Positions 47,244 through 54,332 of a DNA stretch of 54,332 nt are shown piece after piece. Under the pieces are notes generated by a model. That model saw only the letters and a list, made by a program, of their open reading frames with translations. It was not told where the DNA came from and ran no database searches. This DNA is from Prochlorococcus sp. MIT 0701 (GTDB lineage Bacteria; Cyanobacteriota; Cyanobacteriia; PCC-6307; Cyanobiaceae). Every line of letters begins with the position of its first letter. The stretch's first letter is position 1. Made by a program: the position numbers and the translations under genes. The stretch covers positions 1 through 54,332 of the forward strand of contig NZ_JNBA01000037.1 of the NCBI RefSeq assembly GCF_000760295.1. The letters run 5' to 3'.

Positions 47244-47612
47244 TCATGTTTGATCTGTTGGCATCAATTGCCCCTGATCTGGTGACTCCGCTAGATCGTG
47301 TAGACGATCAACGAGGAGATCCACGTCGGTCTCAGTACCACCATCTTCAGACCAGGCATCAGGGTTGTGGCGTTGCTGCACCAACTGGTTGAGTTTGGAG
47401 CCATTACGGCGTGCCAATAAGTTGGCTGTGCTGCTTGAAGCTCCCTCCTGTGCATTAGCAGTTGGCTTGTCTGTTTTGGATTTCGAGAGATCAGGAATGG
47501 CGAGATTGAGGGCACCTCGTAGTAGATACTCGATGGCTTGTTTTTGATCCATGCCGTGCATCGCGGCATAACGATCAAGTCGCTTTAACAATTCATCAGG
47601 CAGATCATTCAT
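47244..47612 (-). CDS. Hypothetical protein with ribbon-helix-helix-like N-terminus
   Basis: 122 residues. The start MNDLPDELLKRLDRYAAMHG and MDQKQAIEYLLRGALNLAI have the pattern of a small ribbon-helix-helix/CopG-like segment; the rest is a Ser/Asn/Asp-rich, probably unstructured, tail. Its start overlaps the yjbQ stop by 8 nt, so they are co-transcribed. No partner toxin is seen, so an antitoxin call would be unsupported. Confidence 0.65.
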   Translation of the reverse strand: MNDLPDELLKRLDRYAAMHGMDQKQAIEYLLRGALNLAIPDLSKSKTDKPTANAQEGASSSTANLLARRNGSKLNQLVQQRHNPDAWSEDGGTETDVDLLVDRLHDLAESPDQGQLMPTDQT

Positions 47613-48075
47613 GGCTGTTCATTTCGCCAATCGCGTGGATCGCCACCCTCCTGTGGCTTCCATGCCGGCGATGTTCCCAGAGATAAATCGCCTGCCAGAT
47701 TCCTAGTAGCAGCCTGCCTTGATCAATGCTGAGGCTAAGAGTGCTGCAGGTGAGAGCTGTGCGGATATGCGCGGGCATATCGTCTGGCCCTTCATCGTCA
47801 TGGAGATAGGAACGCCGCTCGCCTAGGCCGTTGATCGGTCGGAAGCCCTCTTCTGGCACGAGAGCCTTGAGATAGGCCGAGAGATCTGTGAGCACTCGTG
47901 GGTCTGCGTTTTCGTTGATGGTGAGGCTGCAGCTGGTGTGCAATGCCGTGAGGTGGAGAACGCCACGCATGATCCCCGAGGCAGCAACCCAGTTGTTCAG
48001 TTTGGGGGTCAGGTCTGTGAAGCCCTCTCCTGTCGTGACAATCTCCAGCTGGTGTAACGCTTGCTGAAGAGGCAT
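47605..48075 (-). CDS. YjbQ/UPF0047 family protein
   Basis: 156 residues. YjbQ proteins have a phosphoesterase-like beta fold and weak thiamine-phosphate synthase activity. The motif LTALHTSCSLTINENADPRV and the ending DDMPAHIRTALTCSTLSLSI, GRLLLGIWQAIYLWEHRRH are diagnostic. ATG 48075 is chosen because upstream residues are not family-like; the frame could start at 48135. Confidence 0.9.
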   Translation of the reverse strand: MPLQQALHQLEIVTTGEGFTDLTPKLNNWVAASGIMRGVLHLTALHTSCSLTINENADPRVLTDLSAYLKALVPEEGFRPINGLGERRSYLHDDEGPDDMPAHIRTALTCSTLSLSIDQGRLLLGIWQAIYLWEHRRHGSHRRVAIHAIGEMNSHE

Positions 48076-48379
48076 CGCTGTTGGGGGGAGTGACTGACTG
48101 CCTAAGTTTGGTCTACACAGTTGAGCTGGCACCAATGGGGCGTGTTGTTTCGTTGAGAGGGCCTACTGGCCGATCATTACTTTGCTTGCTGCGCTTGCGA
48201 GTGGCTTTGCCCCTCTCCATGCGCAGCGGGGGCTGAAGCAGCTACAAAATATCTGCTCGATGGCTTGTCTCGAAACCTTTTGCTGGTCAAGAAAGCACTC
48301 GCCAATGGATGACCTATGCCTTGATGGCCACCGATGGTCAGGAATTCCCTTGTGGTTGGATGACGTTGACTGATGACTG
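48076..48379. other. Gap between yjbQ and the DCC gene
   Basis: 304 bp. Several short plus-strand frames overlap here, none convincing. One, 48309-48380 (23 codons, starting MTYALMATDGQEFPCGWMTL), ends in a TGA that overlaps the downstream ATG at 48380 as TGATG, so it could be a leader peptide or the decayed end of a gene. It is not assignable. Confidence 0.3.
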
Positions 48380-48817
48380 ATGCCGCAAGGAATGCACCTG
48401 GAAAAGGAGATGACCGTCAATGTTGAAGCTGAGCTCACCCTCTTATTTGACGGGGCTTGTCCTTTTTGTTGCCGTGAAGTGAGCTTTTTGCGCGCTCATG
48501 ATCGTCACGGTCGCTTGAATTTTGTTGATATTGATTCCCCTGACTATGAGCCTGAGGCCTTTGCTGGCATCAGTTATCGGCAGGCGATGGGGCGCATGCA
48601 TGCGTTGCGTCGCAATGGTGAAGTCGTGCGAGATGTCGCGGTCTTTCGCGAGGCGTATCAACTGGTGGATTGGGGATGGCTCTATGCACCCACGGCCTGG
48701 CCTGGTGTTGCTCTTGTTGTGGATGGTGTCTACAAGATCTGGGCTCGATTGCGCCTGCGGCTCACTGGCCGCGAATCCCTCGATCAGCTATGCCGCTGCC
48801 GCATGAAGCGGCTTTAG
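48380..48817 (+). CDS. DCC-family (DUF393) thiol oxidoreductase-like protein
   Basis: 145 residues. The N-terminal LTLLFDGACPFCCREVSFLR carries the DCC (D-x-x-C-x-x-C) signature and FVDIDSPDYEPEAFAGISYR follows. The family has a thioredoxin-like fold and unknown substrates. An internal ATG at 48410 is another start. A hydrophobic C-terminal part (PTAWPGVALVVDGVYKIW) and a CRC end follow. Confidence 0.85.
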   Translation: MPQGMHLEKEMTVNVEAELTLLFDGACPFCCREVSFLRAHDRHGRLNFVDIDSPDYEPEAFAGISYRQAMGRMHALRRNGEVVRDVAVFREAYQLVDWGWLYAPTAWPGVALVVDGVYKIWARLRLRLTGRESLDQLCRCRMKRL

Positions 48818-48910
48818 TTTTTTGCTTCTCTTTTGCCTAACGCTTAAGGGATAAGGGGGAGTCAAGAACGACGAACTTTTGGCCTTAGGGCGCTCGTCTG
48901 TTTAAGGTTG

Positions 48911-50461
48911 ATGCAGTCATGGATCCAGCCCTTGTCTGTGCTGGCTTGGCAACGACTTGGTGAATATCTGCACGAGACCCAGCTTTTGGGTTCGATTCAA
49001 AGCACCCTCTATTGGGATCAGAACACTCGCATGCCTGTTGCCGGCGCAGCTTGGCGCGGTGAGCAACTCAGCCTTCTCGCTAAGCAATTGCATGCTCGTC
49101 AAAGCAGTCAGCAATTTGAGGGGCTGTTGGTGGAGGCTCGAGCTGAATTTGAGCAAGCTCGATTGGCGGGGGAGTTGGAACCAATCCAAGTTGTTGAGCA
49201 AGCTCGCAACCTGGAGCTGCTTGAGCAAGACCTCAGGCGACAGCAGCGCTTAGATCCTGCTTTGGTGGGTGTGCTAGCGACTGCGAAGTCTGCGGGATAT
49301 GCCCGATGGCAGCAGGCCAGAGCCAATGCGGATTTCTCATGCTTCGCGCCGGCTTTGCAGCATCTGATCAGCTTGCGGCAGGAGCAGGCCCAGCAGCTGG
49401 CAGAACAACGCAGCTGCTGGGAAAGTTTGGCCCAACCTTTTGAGCCGGATCTGAGCTTGGCGCGTTTAAAGGAGCTGTTTGCTCCATTACGTCAACGACT
49501 GCCTGATTTAGTCGAGCAGGCACGCGCTTGGACTCGTTCTCGTGCTGTGTCATTGGGATGGGACTTGCATGACACCACTCAGCAGGGGCTTTGTGAGCGT
49601 CTGCTGCAGCAATGGGGTCGGGATCTGAGCATCACTTGCGTGGCGCGATCACCTCATCCGTTTTCAATCACCCTTGGACCTCAGGATTTTCGACTCACGA
49701 CAAGAGTGGTGCCTGGGCAGCCCTTCTCTTGTTTTTTGGCCACCGCCCATGAATGGGGACACTCCCTCTATGAACAGGGTCTACCTGCTCAAAGTCATCA
49801 ATGGTTCACCTGGCCGTTGGGCCAGGCCACGTCGATGGCGGTGCATGAGAGCCAGTCTCTGTTTTGGGAGAACAGAATCGCCCGCAGTAGGGCTTTTTGC
49901 GAATGCTGGTGGCCTCATTTTGCATCTGTAGGCGCGCCACTCAGCTCTGCTGATGAGCTTTGGCTGGCGATGAACCCATTAACACCAGGCTTGAATCGCG
50001 TGGAAGCCGATGAACTCAGTTATGGCTTGCATATTTTAATTCGAACAGATCTTGAAATTGCGCTGCTAGAAGAAGGCTTGCCGGTGGAGGATTTGCCTGA
50101 TCAATGGAACCAGCGCTATAGCAATTTGCTTGGTGTGATTCCCAACAATGATGGCGAGGGTTGCCTGCAAGATGTACATTGGAGTGAGGGATTATTTGGT
50201 TATTTCCCTTCTTATCTGCTAGGGCATTTAATTAGTGCGCAGCTATCAGAAGCGATGCAGCAGGCGATTGGACCACTTGAGGAACATATTTCTCATGGTA
50301 ATGAGCATCAGCTGTTGGCTTGGTTGCGAGAACATATTCACCCGATAGGCCGGATGATGAATGCCGAGCAATTGGTTGAGCATGTAACCGGAAAACCTTT
50401 ATCAAGCAAGCCTTTCCTTGATTACTTAGAAGACAAGCTCAAGCGTTTACGAGAGCTTTGA
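48911..50461 (+). CDS. M32 family (Taq-type) carboxypeptidase
   Basis: 516 residues, cytoplasmic metallo-carboxypeptidase with broad specificity. The zinc motif HEXXH is ATAHEWGHSLYEQ (about residues 280-284 from this ATG), followed by the M32-specific MAVHESQSLFWENRIARS. The N-terminal YWDQNTRMPVAGAAWRGEQL and the C-terminal half, with YFPSYLLGHLISAQL, also fit. A TTG one codon upstream is possible. Followed within 40 nt by the broken transposase. Confidence 0.92.
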   Translation: MQSWIQPLSVLAWQRLGEYLHETQLLGSIQSTLYWDQNTRMPVAGAAWRGEQLSLLAKQLHARQSSQQFEGLLVEARAEFEQARLAGELEPIQVVEQARNLELLEQDLRRQQRLDPALVGVLATAKSAGYARWQQARANADFSCFAPALQHLISLRQEQAQQLAEQRSCWESLAQPFEPDLSLARLKELFAPLRQRLPDLVEQARAWTRSRAVSLGWDLHDTTQQGLCERLLQQWGRDLSITCVARSPHPFSITLGPQDFRLTTRVVPGQPFSCFLATAHEWGHSLYEQGLPAQSHQWFTWPLGQATSMAVHESQSLFWENRIARSRAFCECWWPHFASVGAPLSSADELWLAMNPLTPGLNRVEADELSYGLHILIRTDLEIALLEEGLPVEDLPDQWNQRYSNLLGVIPNNDGEGCLQDVHWSEGLFGYFPSYLLGHLISAQLSEAMQQAIGPLEEHISHGNEHQLLAWLREHIHPIGRMMNAEQLVEHVTGKPLSSKPFLDYLEDKLKRLREL

Positions 50462-50500
50462 CTGAGAAGGATGTGAAAACGCATAGCTCGCGCAAAACGC

Positions 50501-51357
50501 TTGCTGCCATCTGGCTGCAGTTTTCACATCACGCTGCGCTGCAATGGCAGGCAGTTCTTAATCGCCAAAGCCCTTAGGCGTGATCTGTTGTTGGCGGTAC
50601 TTCAAAAGGCCAAACAGAAGTTTGCTGTGAGGGTGTATGGGCTCTGCCTGATGGCAAACCATCTTCACTTTCTACTTAAGCCAACCGATGCCAAGGATTT
50701 GCCCAGGTTGATGCATGGGTTTGCTTTGTACTCAGCATTGCTTGGTACTCCGCCATGGCCTTAAACCGCTTGAGCGGACGTTGCGGGCATTTCTGGGAGG
50801 CCAGGTATTTCTCAACGCCAATCCACCCCAAAGACCACAGGCGAATGCTGAATACCTTGAGGTCTATCCATGCCAGTCCCAAAGCAGCTGGGGTAAGGAA
50901 AGGATTCTTTGATCCCTATAGCAACTATGGCCACTACAGCCGGTTAAAAGCAGATGGCATCAGCGAATGGAGCCCTGCCTTTTTAAAGCTCTCGGCAACG
51001 CTTGATGGCTGTGCCAAGCGCTATGAGAGTTTCTGCCAGCGCTATCGCCATAACAGTAAAGCTGCTCCCAAGTGCCATTGGGACAGCCGCATGCTGAAAC
51101 GATTGGTGAGCAGTGCAAGAACTAGAAGGAAGAGAAAGCGAATATCACCAGGTCAACAGCAACTCCCATTTGCATTTGATGTTCGGCTCAACCAAATCCC
51201 AGAAGATTGGCATCAACTTGCGGTGAAATTTAGAAAAGCCAATGGCATCCGTGATGGAGATCAAACGCTCAGGCTGTTCATTCTGACAAGTCTTGTCAAA
51301 AGCGAGGCTGGCCTAAGCATCACATGCAGCGAATCTGCCTATCGCCAATATCGCTGA
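50501..51357 (+). pseudogene. RAYT / IS200-like (Y1_Tnp) transposase, broken by a 17-nt duplication
   Basis: HUH-type transposase: GCSFHITLRCN and the metal motif MANHLHFLLKP occur in the first frame (50501-50764), and GRCGHFWEARYFSTPI, MLNTLRSIHASPKAAG and FFDPYSNYGHYS (tyrosine region) occur in a second frame (50755-51357). Two similar 17-mers, 50723-50739 and 50740-50756, sit at the break; removing one copy rejoins the frames as FAWYSAMALNRLSG. The gene is therefore a fairly recent pseudogene of a REP-associated tyrosine transposase. The C-terminal segment DVRLNQIPEDWHQLAVKF reappears at 53472. Confidence 0.85.
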
Positions 51358-51457
51358 GGCCATGGGGCACACGATTAAAGTTCATCTCGGTAGTTACGCC
51401 AGGTTCAAACCCGATGCAACAGCAGACCTCTATGCGCAGGTGAATGCAGTCAAATAA
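51317..51457 (+). pseudogene. C-terminal remnant of a tyrosine recombinase (phage integrase type)
   Basis: A frame open from 51317 to the TAA at 51455 reads LPIANIAEAMGHTIKVHLGS then YARFKPDATADLYAQVNAVK. The MGH box and the following Tyr at the spacing of the last catalytic Tyr resemble the extreme C-terminus of an integrase. Nothing of the catalytic Arg/Lys/His part upstream is present; the 3' end of the transposase frame overlaps it. It is a fragment of a lost mobile element. Confidence 0.55.
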
Positions 51458-51483
51458 AAAGCCCTCCGATTAGCAGGGCCTTG
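51456..51483 (-). terminator. Terminator for the S8 peptidase gene
   Basis: On the minus strand AAGGCCCT, loop, AGGGCTTTTTATTTG: a short GC stem followed by a T5 run, 130 nt downstream of the peptidase stop. The stem is only about 6-7 bp, so efficiency is uncertain. Confidence 0.6.
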
Positions 51484-51613
51484 AAAATGTTTTGTCGGGG
51501 GATGGATCAGCCGCACCTCACGACCGCCTTGCTTTTCCTTTCGTAGGTTTTGTATTGCTTTCAGCTCCATAGAGCATCAGGCTCCCCAAAGATTTGAATT
51601 CATAGCTGGTGGT

Positions 51614-53281
51614 TCAGGCCATAAAATCTTGGTTAGTCCAAAATGATGCAAGTTCAGCATTTTGATCAAGGGCATGGGCCCGGCGGACAGCGCCTTCCGC
51701 ATTGACTAGCCCATTCCCAAAGGTGTTATCAAAACCACCAGTGCCGAGATCCATGGCACTGCCAATCAGGATCTCGCTCACTTCGCCGCCGTCGATAGCA
51801 GCGTTCTCACTCCACAACAAGGCGGCGACACCGGCCATGTTTGGGTTGGCGCAGGAGGTGCCACCAAAGGTGTTAATTGTGCCGTTTCCATTGATGGATC
51901 TGCTATCGGTCGGTGCTACCAAAGTGAGGTTGGATCCACGGTTCGAATAGCTTGCCAAGGTCGTGGCTGATGCGTTAACAAGACCGTCGACCTCATCCCA
52001 AGACCCCGTTGCATTAAGAGCACCGACACTGGCGATATGGTCAAAGTCGCTGCTGGCTTTTGCTACACCGGAAACACTATTTAGATAGTTGGGGTCACCG
52101 AGATTGCCGGCAGGCCCACCGTTCCCGGCAGCAACGGCAAAAAATCCGAAGTCACCGGTGGTGCCTAGAAGTTCGTTCATCTCATTGCGGGTGGCACCGC
52201 TACTCCACCAACTTTCACCCTGAATGCCTCCCTGAAATACAAGTTTTTGGCCATCCTGACGGTTAGTTATTGCATCTTCGATGGCTTTATAGAGGTTGTC
52301 GCCACCTGCGTAGACGTTGTATGCCCACAGCTTGGCATTGGGTGCAACGCCGACAACTTCGCTGCCGTCATGGGCGGCAGCCATCACACTCATCGCCCTA
52401 TGACCATGATCGTCAGTGCTGACACCTGTGCGATTTACCGCACGTTTCAGATCACTATGGATGGTGGGATTGCCGTTTGCGTCGCCAGTAAAGCCAGTGT
52501 CAAGTGAAACGAGCACCACATCATCGGAGCCAGTGTTAAAGCGCCAGGCGCCGTTCACATCCATGACCTGAGTGTTCCACTGTCCATGGCTACTAGCGTC
52601 AAGGTTGGGGGAAAGATCGATGGTGACATCTTCAAAGCGCAGCTTTTCTACGCCCTGCAAATACAACTCATCGCCATTGGCGAGGCCCAGGGAGTCAAAC
52701 ACCGTACCGCCATAAAAACTCTGCTGCCCGATCTCAGAAGCAGAGCCTGCATCGATGCCGTTGCGGCCGTTGAAGAAGCTCACCTCATCGCTGCGTATCC
52801 CTTCCAGGTGCAAACTATCGGTACCACCTCGCCCTTTGTAGACATATGCCGAACCCAACGCCGAACCAGCACCGGAGTACATAAAATCATTAGCTGTTTC
52901 ATTGCCAAGGTGATTCAAACCAAGTGCCTTTGGCTTAATCAGTGTGATCTGTTCACTGAAGGATTCAAGCTCGATCAGGTTGTCTTGACTGCCTCCAGTC
53001 AGGCTGACCTGAATATCGTATCGATCACGTTGGTCGCCTAGGGCTGCGACTTGTAATTTATCTTTGAGGTTGACCAGAAAAGATCCCTGATTATGTTGCA
53101 CAATTTGAGTACCAAGATCGACAATATCTCCGGTTTCGAGATCTTTTGCGGATACATGTGCACTAGCTTGATATTCCTGAGGCCAGCCATTGGAATTAAA
53201 TGAGATTTTGAGAGCGCCGTCTTCAAAAACCTCTTTTTTGCTGCTGTCACCAGATGCGTCAACGATGTGAAAAGTAGTCAT
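51614..53281 (-). CDS. S8 (subtilisin-like) serine peptidase
   Basis: 555 residues. The C-terminal S8 domain (about residues 253-530) has catalytic Asp261 in LVSLDTGF, His292 in DDHGHRAMSV, oxyanion Asn387 in AVAAGNGG and Ser476 in GGTSCANPNMAG. The N-terminal 250 residues have no signal peptide and are rich in Gly/Asp/Asn beta repeats (SGAGSALGSAYVYKGRGGTD, FNGRNGIDAGSASEIG), recalling RTX-associated proteins exported by type I systems; classical RTX nonapeptides are absent. Its first codons and upstream 200 bp belong to a 205-bp direct repeat. No Shine-Dalgarno before the ATG. Confidence 0.85.
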   Translation of the reverse strand: MTTFHIVDASGDSSKKEVFEDGALKISFNSNGWPQEYQASAHVSAKDLETGDIVDLGTQIVQHNQGSFLVNLKDKLQVAALGDQRDRYDIQVSLTGGSQDNLIELESFSEQITLIKPKALGLNHLGNETANDFMYSGAGSALGSAYVYKGRGGTDSLHLEGIRSDEVSFFNGRNGIDAGSASEIGQQSFYGGTVFDSLGLANGDELYLQGVEKLRFEDVTIDLSPNLDASSHGQWNTQVMDVNGAWRFNTGSDDVVLVSLDTGFTGDANGNPTIHSDLKRAVNRTGVSTDDHGHRAMSVMAAAHDGSEVVGVAPNAKLWAYNVYAGGDNLYKAIEDAITNRQDGQKLVFQGGIQGESWWSSGATRNEMNELLGTTGDFGFFAVAAGNGGPAGNLGDPNYLNSVSGVAKASSDFDHIASVGALNATGSWDEVDGLVNASATTLASYSNRGSNLTLVAPTDSRSINGNGTINTFGGTSCANPNMAGVAALLWSENAAIDGGEVSEILIGSAMDLGTGGFDNTFGNGLVNAEGAVRRAHALDQNAELASFWTNQDFMA

Positions 53282-53477
53282 TGTTTTAAAGGTGATAAGT
53301 GTGTGAGTTGTGTTGGGTTGTTTCCCCTCGACTCCTACAAGATCTCAGCCTTTATGGTGAAAACTCCTATTCCTTTCTGGTGGAGAGAGCAGGGGGTACT
53401 GGTGAAAAGTTGGTGAAAAGCTCAGATCAACCTTCTCGACAAGTTATTGCTACTACCTGGAGTTGGGATTGGGATGT
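53273..53477. repeat. 205-bp direct repeat, copy 1
   Basis: Nearly identical to 54048-54252 with constant offset 775 (no indels; about a dozen mismatches by eye). It begins with the first three codons of the peptidase gene and extends upstream of it, so it should contain that gene's promoter and 5'UTR. At its distal end it passes into a transposase C-terminal fragment. Confidence 0.93.
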
Positions 53478-53577
53478 AAGGCTTAACCAGATTCCAGAGG
53501 ATTGGCATCAACTAGCAGTGAAGTTCCGCAGGGCTAATGGGATCAACAATGTTGATCAAACTCTCTATACATGATTG
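53472..53577 (+). pseudogene. Duplicated C-terminal fragment of the RAYT transposase
   Basis: The frame WDVRLNQIPEDWHQLAVKFR then RANGINNVDQTLYT ends in TGA and is clearly homologous to the transposase segment at 51177-51280 (DVRLNQIPEDWHQLAVKFRK). Only about 33 codons remain and nothing precedes them, so it is a remnant from an insertion or rearrangement that left part of the transposase on both sides of the peptidase gene. Confidence 0.8.
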
Positions 53578-53749
53578 CCAAAAAGGCAAGATGAGTGGTT
53601 ATAGATCAGATGTAGTTGATGGTGAATTTCCTATAAATACAAAAGTATTAGCATTCATTGGTGTCTGTCAATAGAAGTATTTAGACCACTTACACTGAGC
53701 CAGTGCTACAAGGCATCCAGAATTCAAACAAGAAGCTTTGAAGTGTTAA

Positions 53750-53791
53750 GACAAAAAGAAAGGCCAGCCATAGCAAAGGATATGTTGGCCT
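53750..53791 (-). terminator. Terminator downstream of the double-glycine peptide gene
   Basis: Minus strand: AGGCCA-a-CATA, loop, TATG-gc-TGGCCT followed by TTCTTTTTG. The stem plus T-rich tail, about 40 nt after the stop at 53829, has the form of a rho-independent terminator. Confidence 0.65.
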
Positions 53792-53828
53792 GCTCCCAAG
53801 GCAGATATATCGCCTTAATCTGAATAAA

Positions 53829-54056
53829 TTAAATCCCCAGAATCCATCTGTGCCGTTCCCAACTCTCAAGAATCTTCATTGAGGGAAGTGACTCATCTTC
53901 AGGGATTTCATACCGTTCCTTCCATTCTGCTTCTGTAAGCGTCAAGCCGTCGACTTCAATTTCTTTGGAACCTCCGATAGCAACCTGTAACTCTTGAAGG
54001 GAAAGCTCTTGATCCAGCAGTTCAGTGTTGTTGTAGTCAGTGTTGATAGTAGTCAG
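53829..54056 (-). CDS. Small peptide with double-glycine leader (putative)
   Basis: A 75-codon frame: leader NTELLDQELSLQELQVAIGG (about residues 10-29), ending in the Gly-Gly of bacteriocin/Nif11/CCRG-type leaders (EL-x4-L-x4-GG), then a 46-residue core beginning SKEIEVDGLTLTEAEWKERY and ending SWERHRWILGI with no Cys. The expected start is CTG at 54056, the exact position where the peptidase gene in the other repeat copy has ATG; no other in-frame start exists. It may be a CTG-initiated gene or one silenced by ATG-to-CTG mutation. Export with cleavage by a peptidase-containing ABC transporter is the family expectation. Confidence 0.58.
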   Translation of the reverse strand: MTTINTDYNNTELLDQELSLQELQVAIGGSKEIEVDGLTLTEAEWKERYEIPEDESLPSMKILESWERHRWILGI

Positions 54057-54252
54057 TGTTTTGAAGGTGATAAGTGTGTGAATTGTGTTGGGTTGTTTTC
54101 CCTCGACTCCTACAAGATCTCAGCCTTTATGGTGAAAACTCCTATTTCTTTCTGGTGGAGAGAGCAGGGGTTGTTGGTGAAAAGCTGGTGAAAAGCTCAG
54201 ATCAACCTTCTCGTCAAGTTTTTGCTACTACCTGGAGTTGGGTTTGGGATGT
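54048..54252. repeat. 205-bp direct repeat, copy 2
   Basis: Second copy of the repeat at 53273-53477, at the 5' end of the double-glycine peptide gene and covering its first codons (CTG ACT ACT against ATG ACT ACT in copy 1). It reads without indels. Mismatches fall at synonymous and non-synonymous positions of the plus-strand frame alike, so that frame is not under protein-level constraint. Confidence 0.93.
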
Positions 54253-54332
54253 GGACTGGTGGAGGTCAGCCCAGGTTTGAACGATTGCCCTAGAGCATGA
54301 CGCGCGGCTGACTTCACTCAAAACAGCCAACT

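Noticed and set aside
47244..47612. Antitoxin of a toxin-antitoxin pair
   Set aside because: The N-terminus looks ribbon-helix-helix-like, but the overlapping partner is YjbQ, not a toxin.
53299..53574. Plus-strand open frames within both 205-bp repeat copies (53299-53574 and 54074-54280), apparently related proteins
   Set aside because: They look alike only because the DNA repeats. Substitutions between copies are mostly non-synonymous in this frame, and the sequence is the 5' flank of the minus-strand genes.

Overview
The window looks like a chromosome segment of a marine picocyanobacterium, most likely a higher-GC low-light Prochlorococcus (MIT9313/MIT9303-like) or a close marine Synechococcus. 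The evidence is oxygenic photosynthesis genes (petC-petA, psaF-psaJ, a high-light-inducible protein), the 62-residue Hcp protein described only from this group, cobalamin and plastoquinone genes, and very compact packing. The strain name is inference; the genes are read from translations.

Layout. 1-700: C-terminal end of an inverse-autotransporter-like beta-barrel protein. 1.1-4.7 kb: LD-carboxypeptidase, UbiA prenyltransferase and, divergently, Ppx/GppA phosphatase. 4.7-12.0 kb, minus strand: a RodZ-like protein whose C-terminal domain lies in another frame, tRNA-Val, cobM, lgt, petA, petC, tatC and an Rqc2/NFACT protein. 12.1-14.9 kb: gmk, a bidirectional terminator, psaJ-psaF, tsaD and an hli gene. 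14.9-19.4 kb: pilT, then a tight plus-strand run of wecB, DUF1643, a small protein and a cation/proton antiporter. 19.3-22.0 kb: translation genes (gltX, tRNA-Asp, hcp, tRNA-Trp, rplS). 22.5-29.3 kb: map, SDR, BioD/DRTGG protein, SLOG protein, an AT-rich flippase, NfeD and an SPFH protein. 29.3-30.2 kb: a gene-free stretch with a perfect 17-bp inverted repeat. 30.2-43 kb: YajQ, an exported amidase, hemL, glcD-like oxidase, xth, TPR protein, a small gene coupled to larC, a UPF0104-type membrane protein and a 2OG-Fe(II) oxygenase. 43.2-50.5 kb: Fe(III) permease, CobW-type GTPase, pterin dehydratase, YjbQ, DCC-family protein and an M32 carboxypeptidase.

50.5-54.3 kb is the accessory end and the most unusual part. 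It holds a RAYT/IS200-like transposase broken by a 17-nt tandem duplication, a tyrosine-recombinase tail, an S8 subtilisin-like peptidase without a signal peptide, a second copy of the transposase tail, and a small peptide gene with a double-glycine leader. The peptidase gene and the peptide gene begin inside two copies of one ~205-bp direct repeat, so two unrelated proteins share the same 5' flank and first codons.

Most of the window is core photosynthesis, envelope and translation genes in conserved strings. Putative transfer or decay is confined to the flippase, the amidase, the left-edge barrel protein and the right-hand 4 kb. Besides long genes, several short ones were found by reading gaps: psaJ, a 56-aa gene coupled to larC, a 48-aa and a 44-aa membrane peptide, a 38-aa CxxC peptide and the double-glycine peptide.
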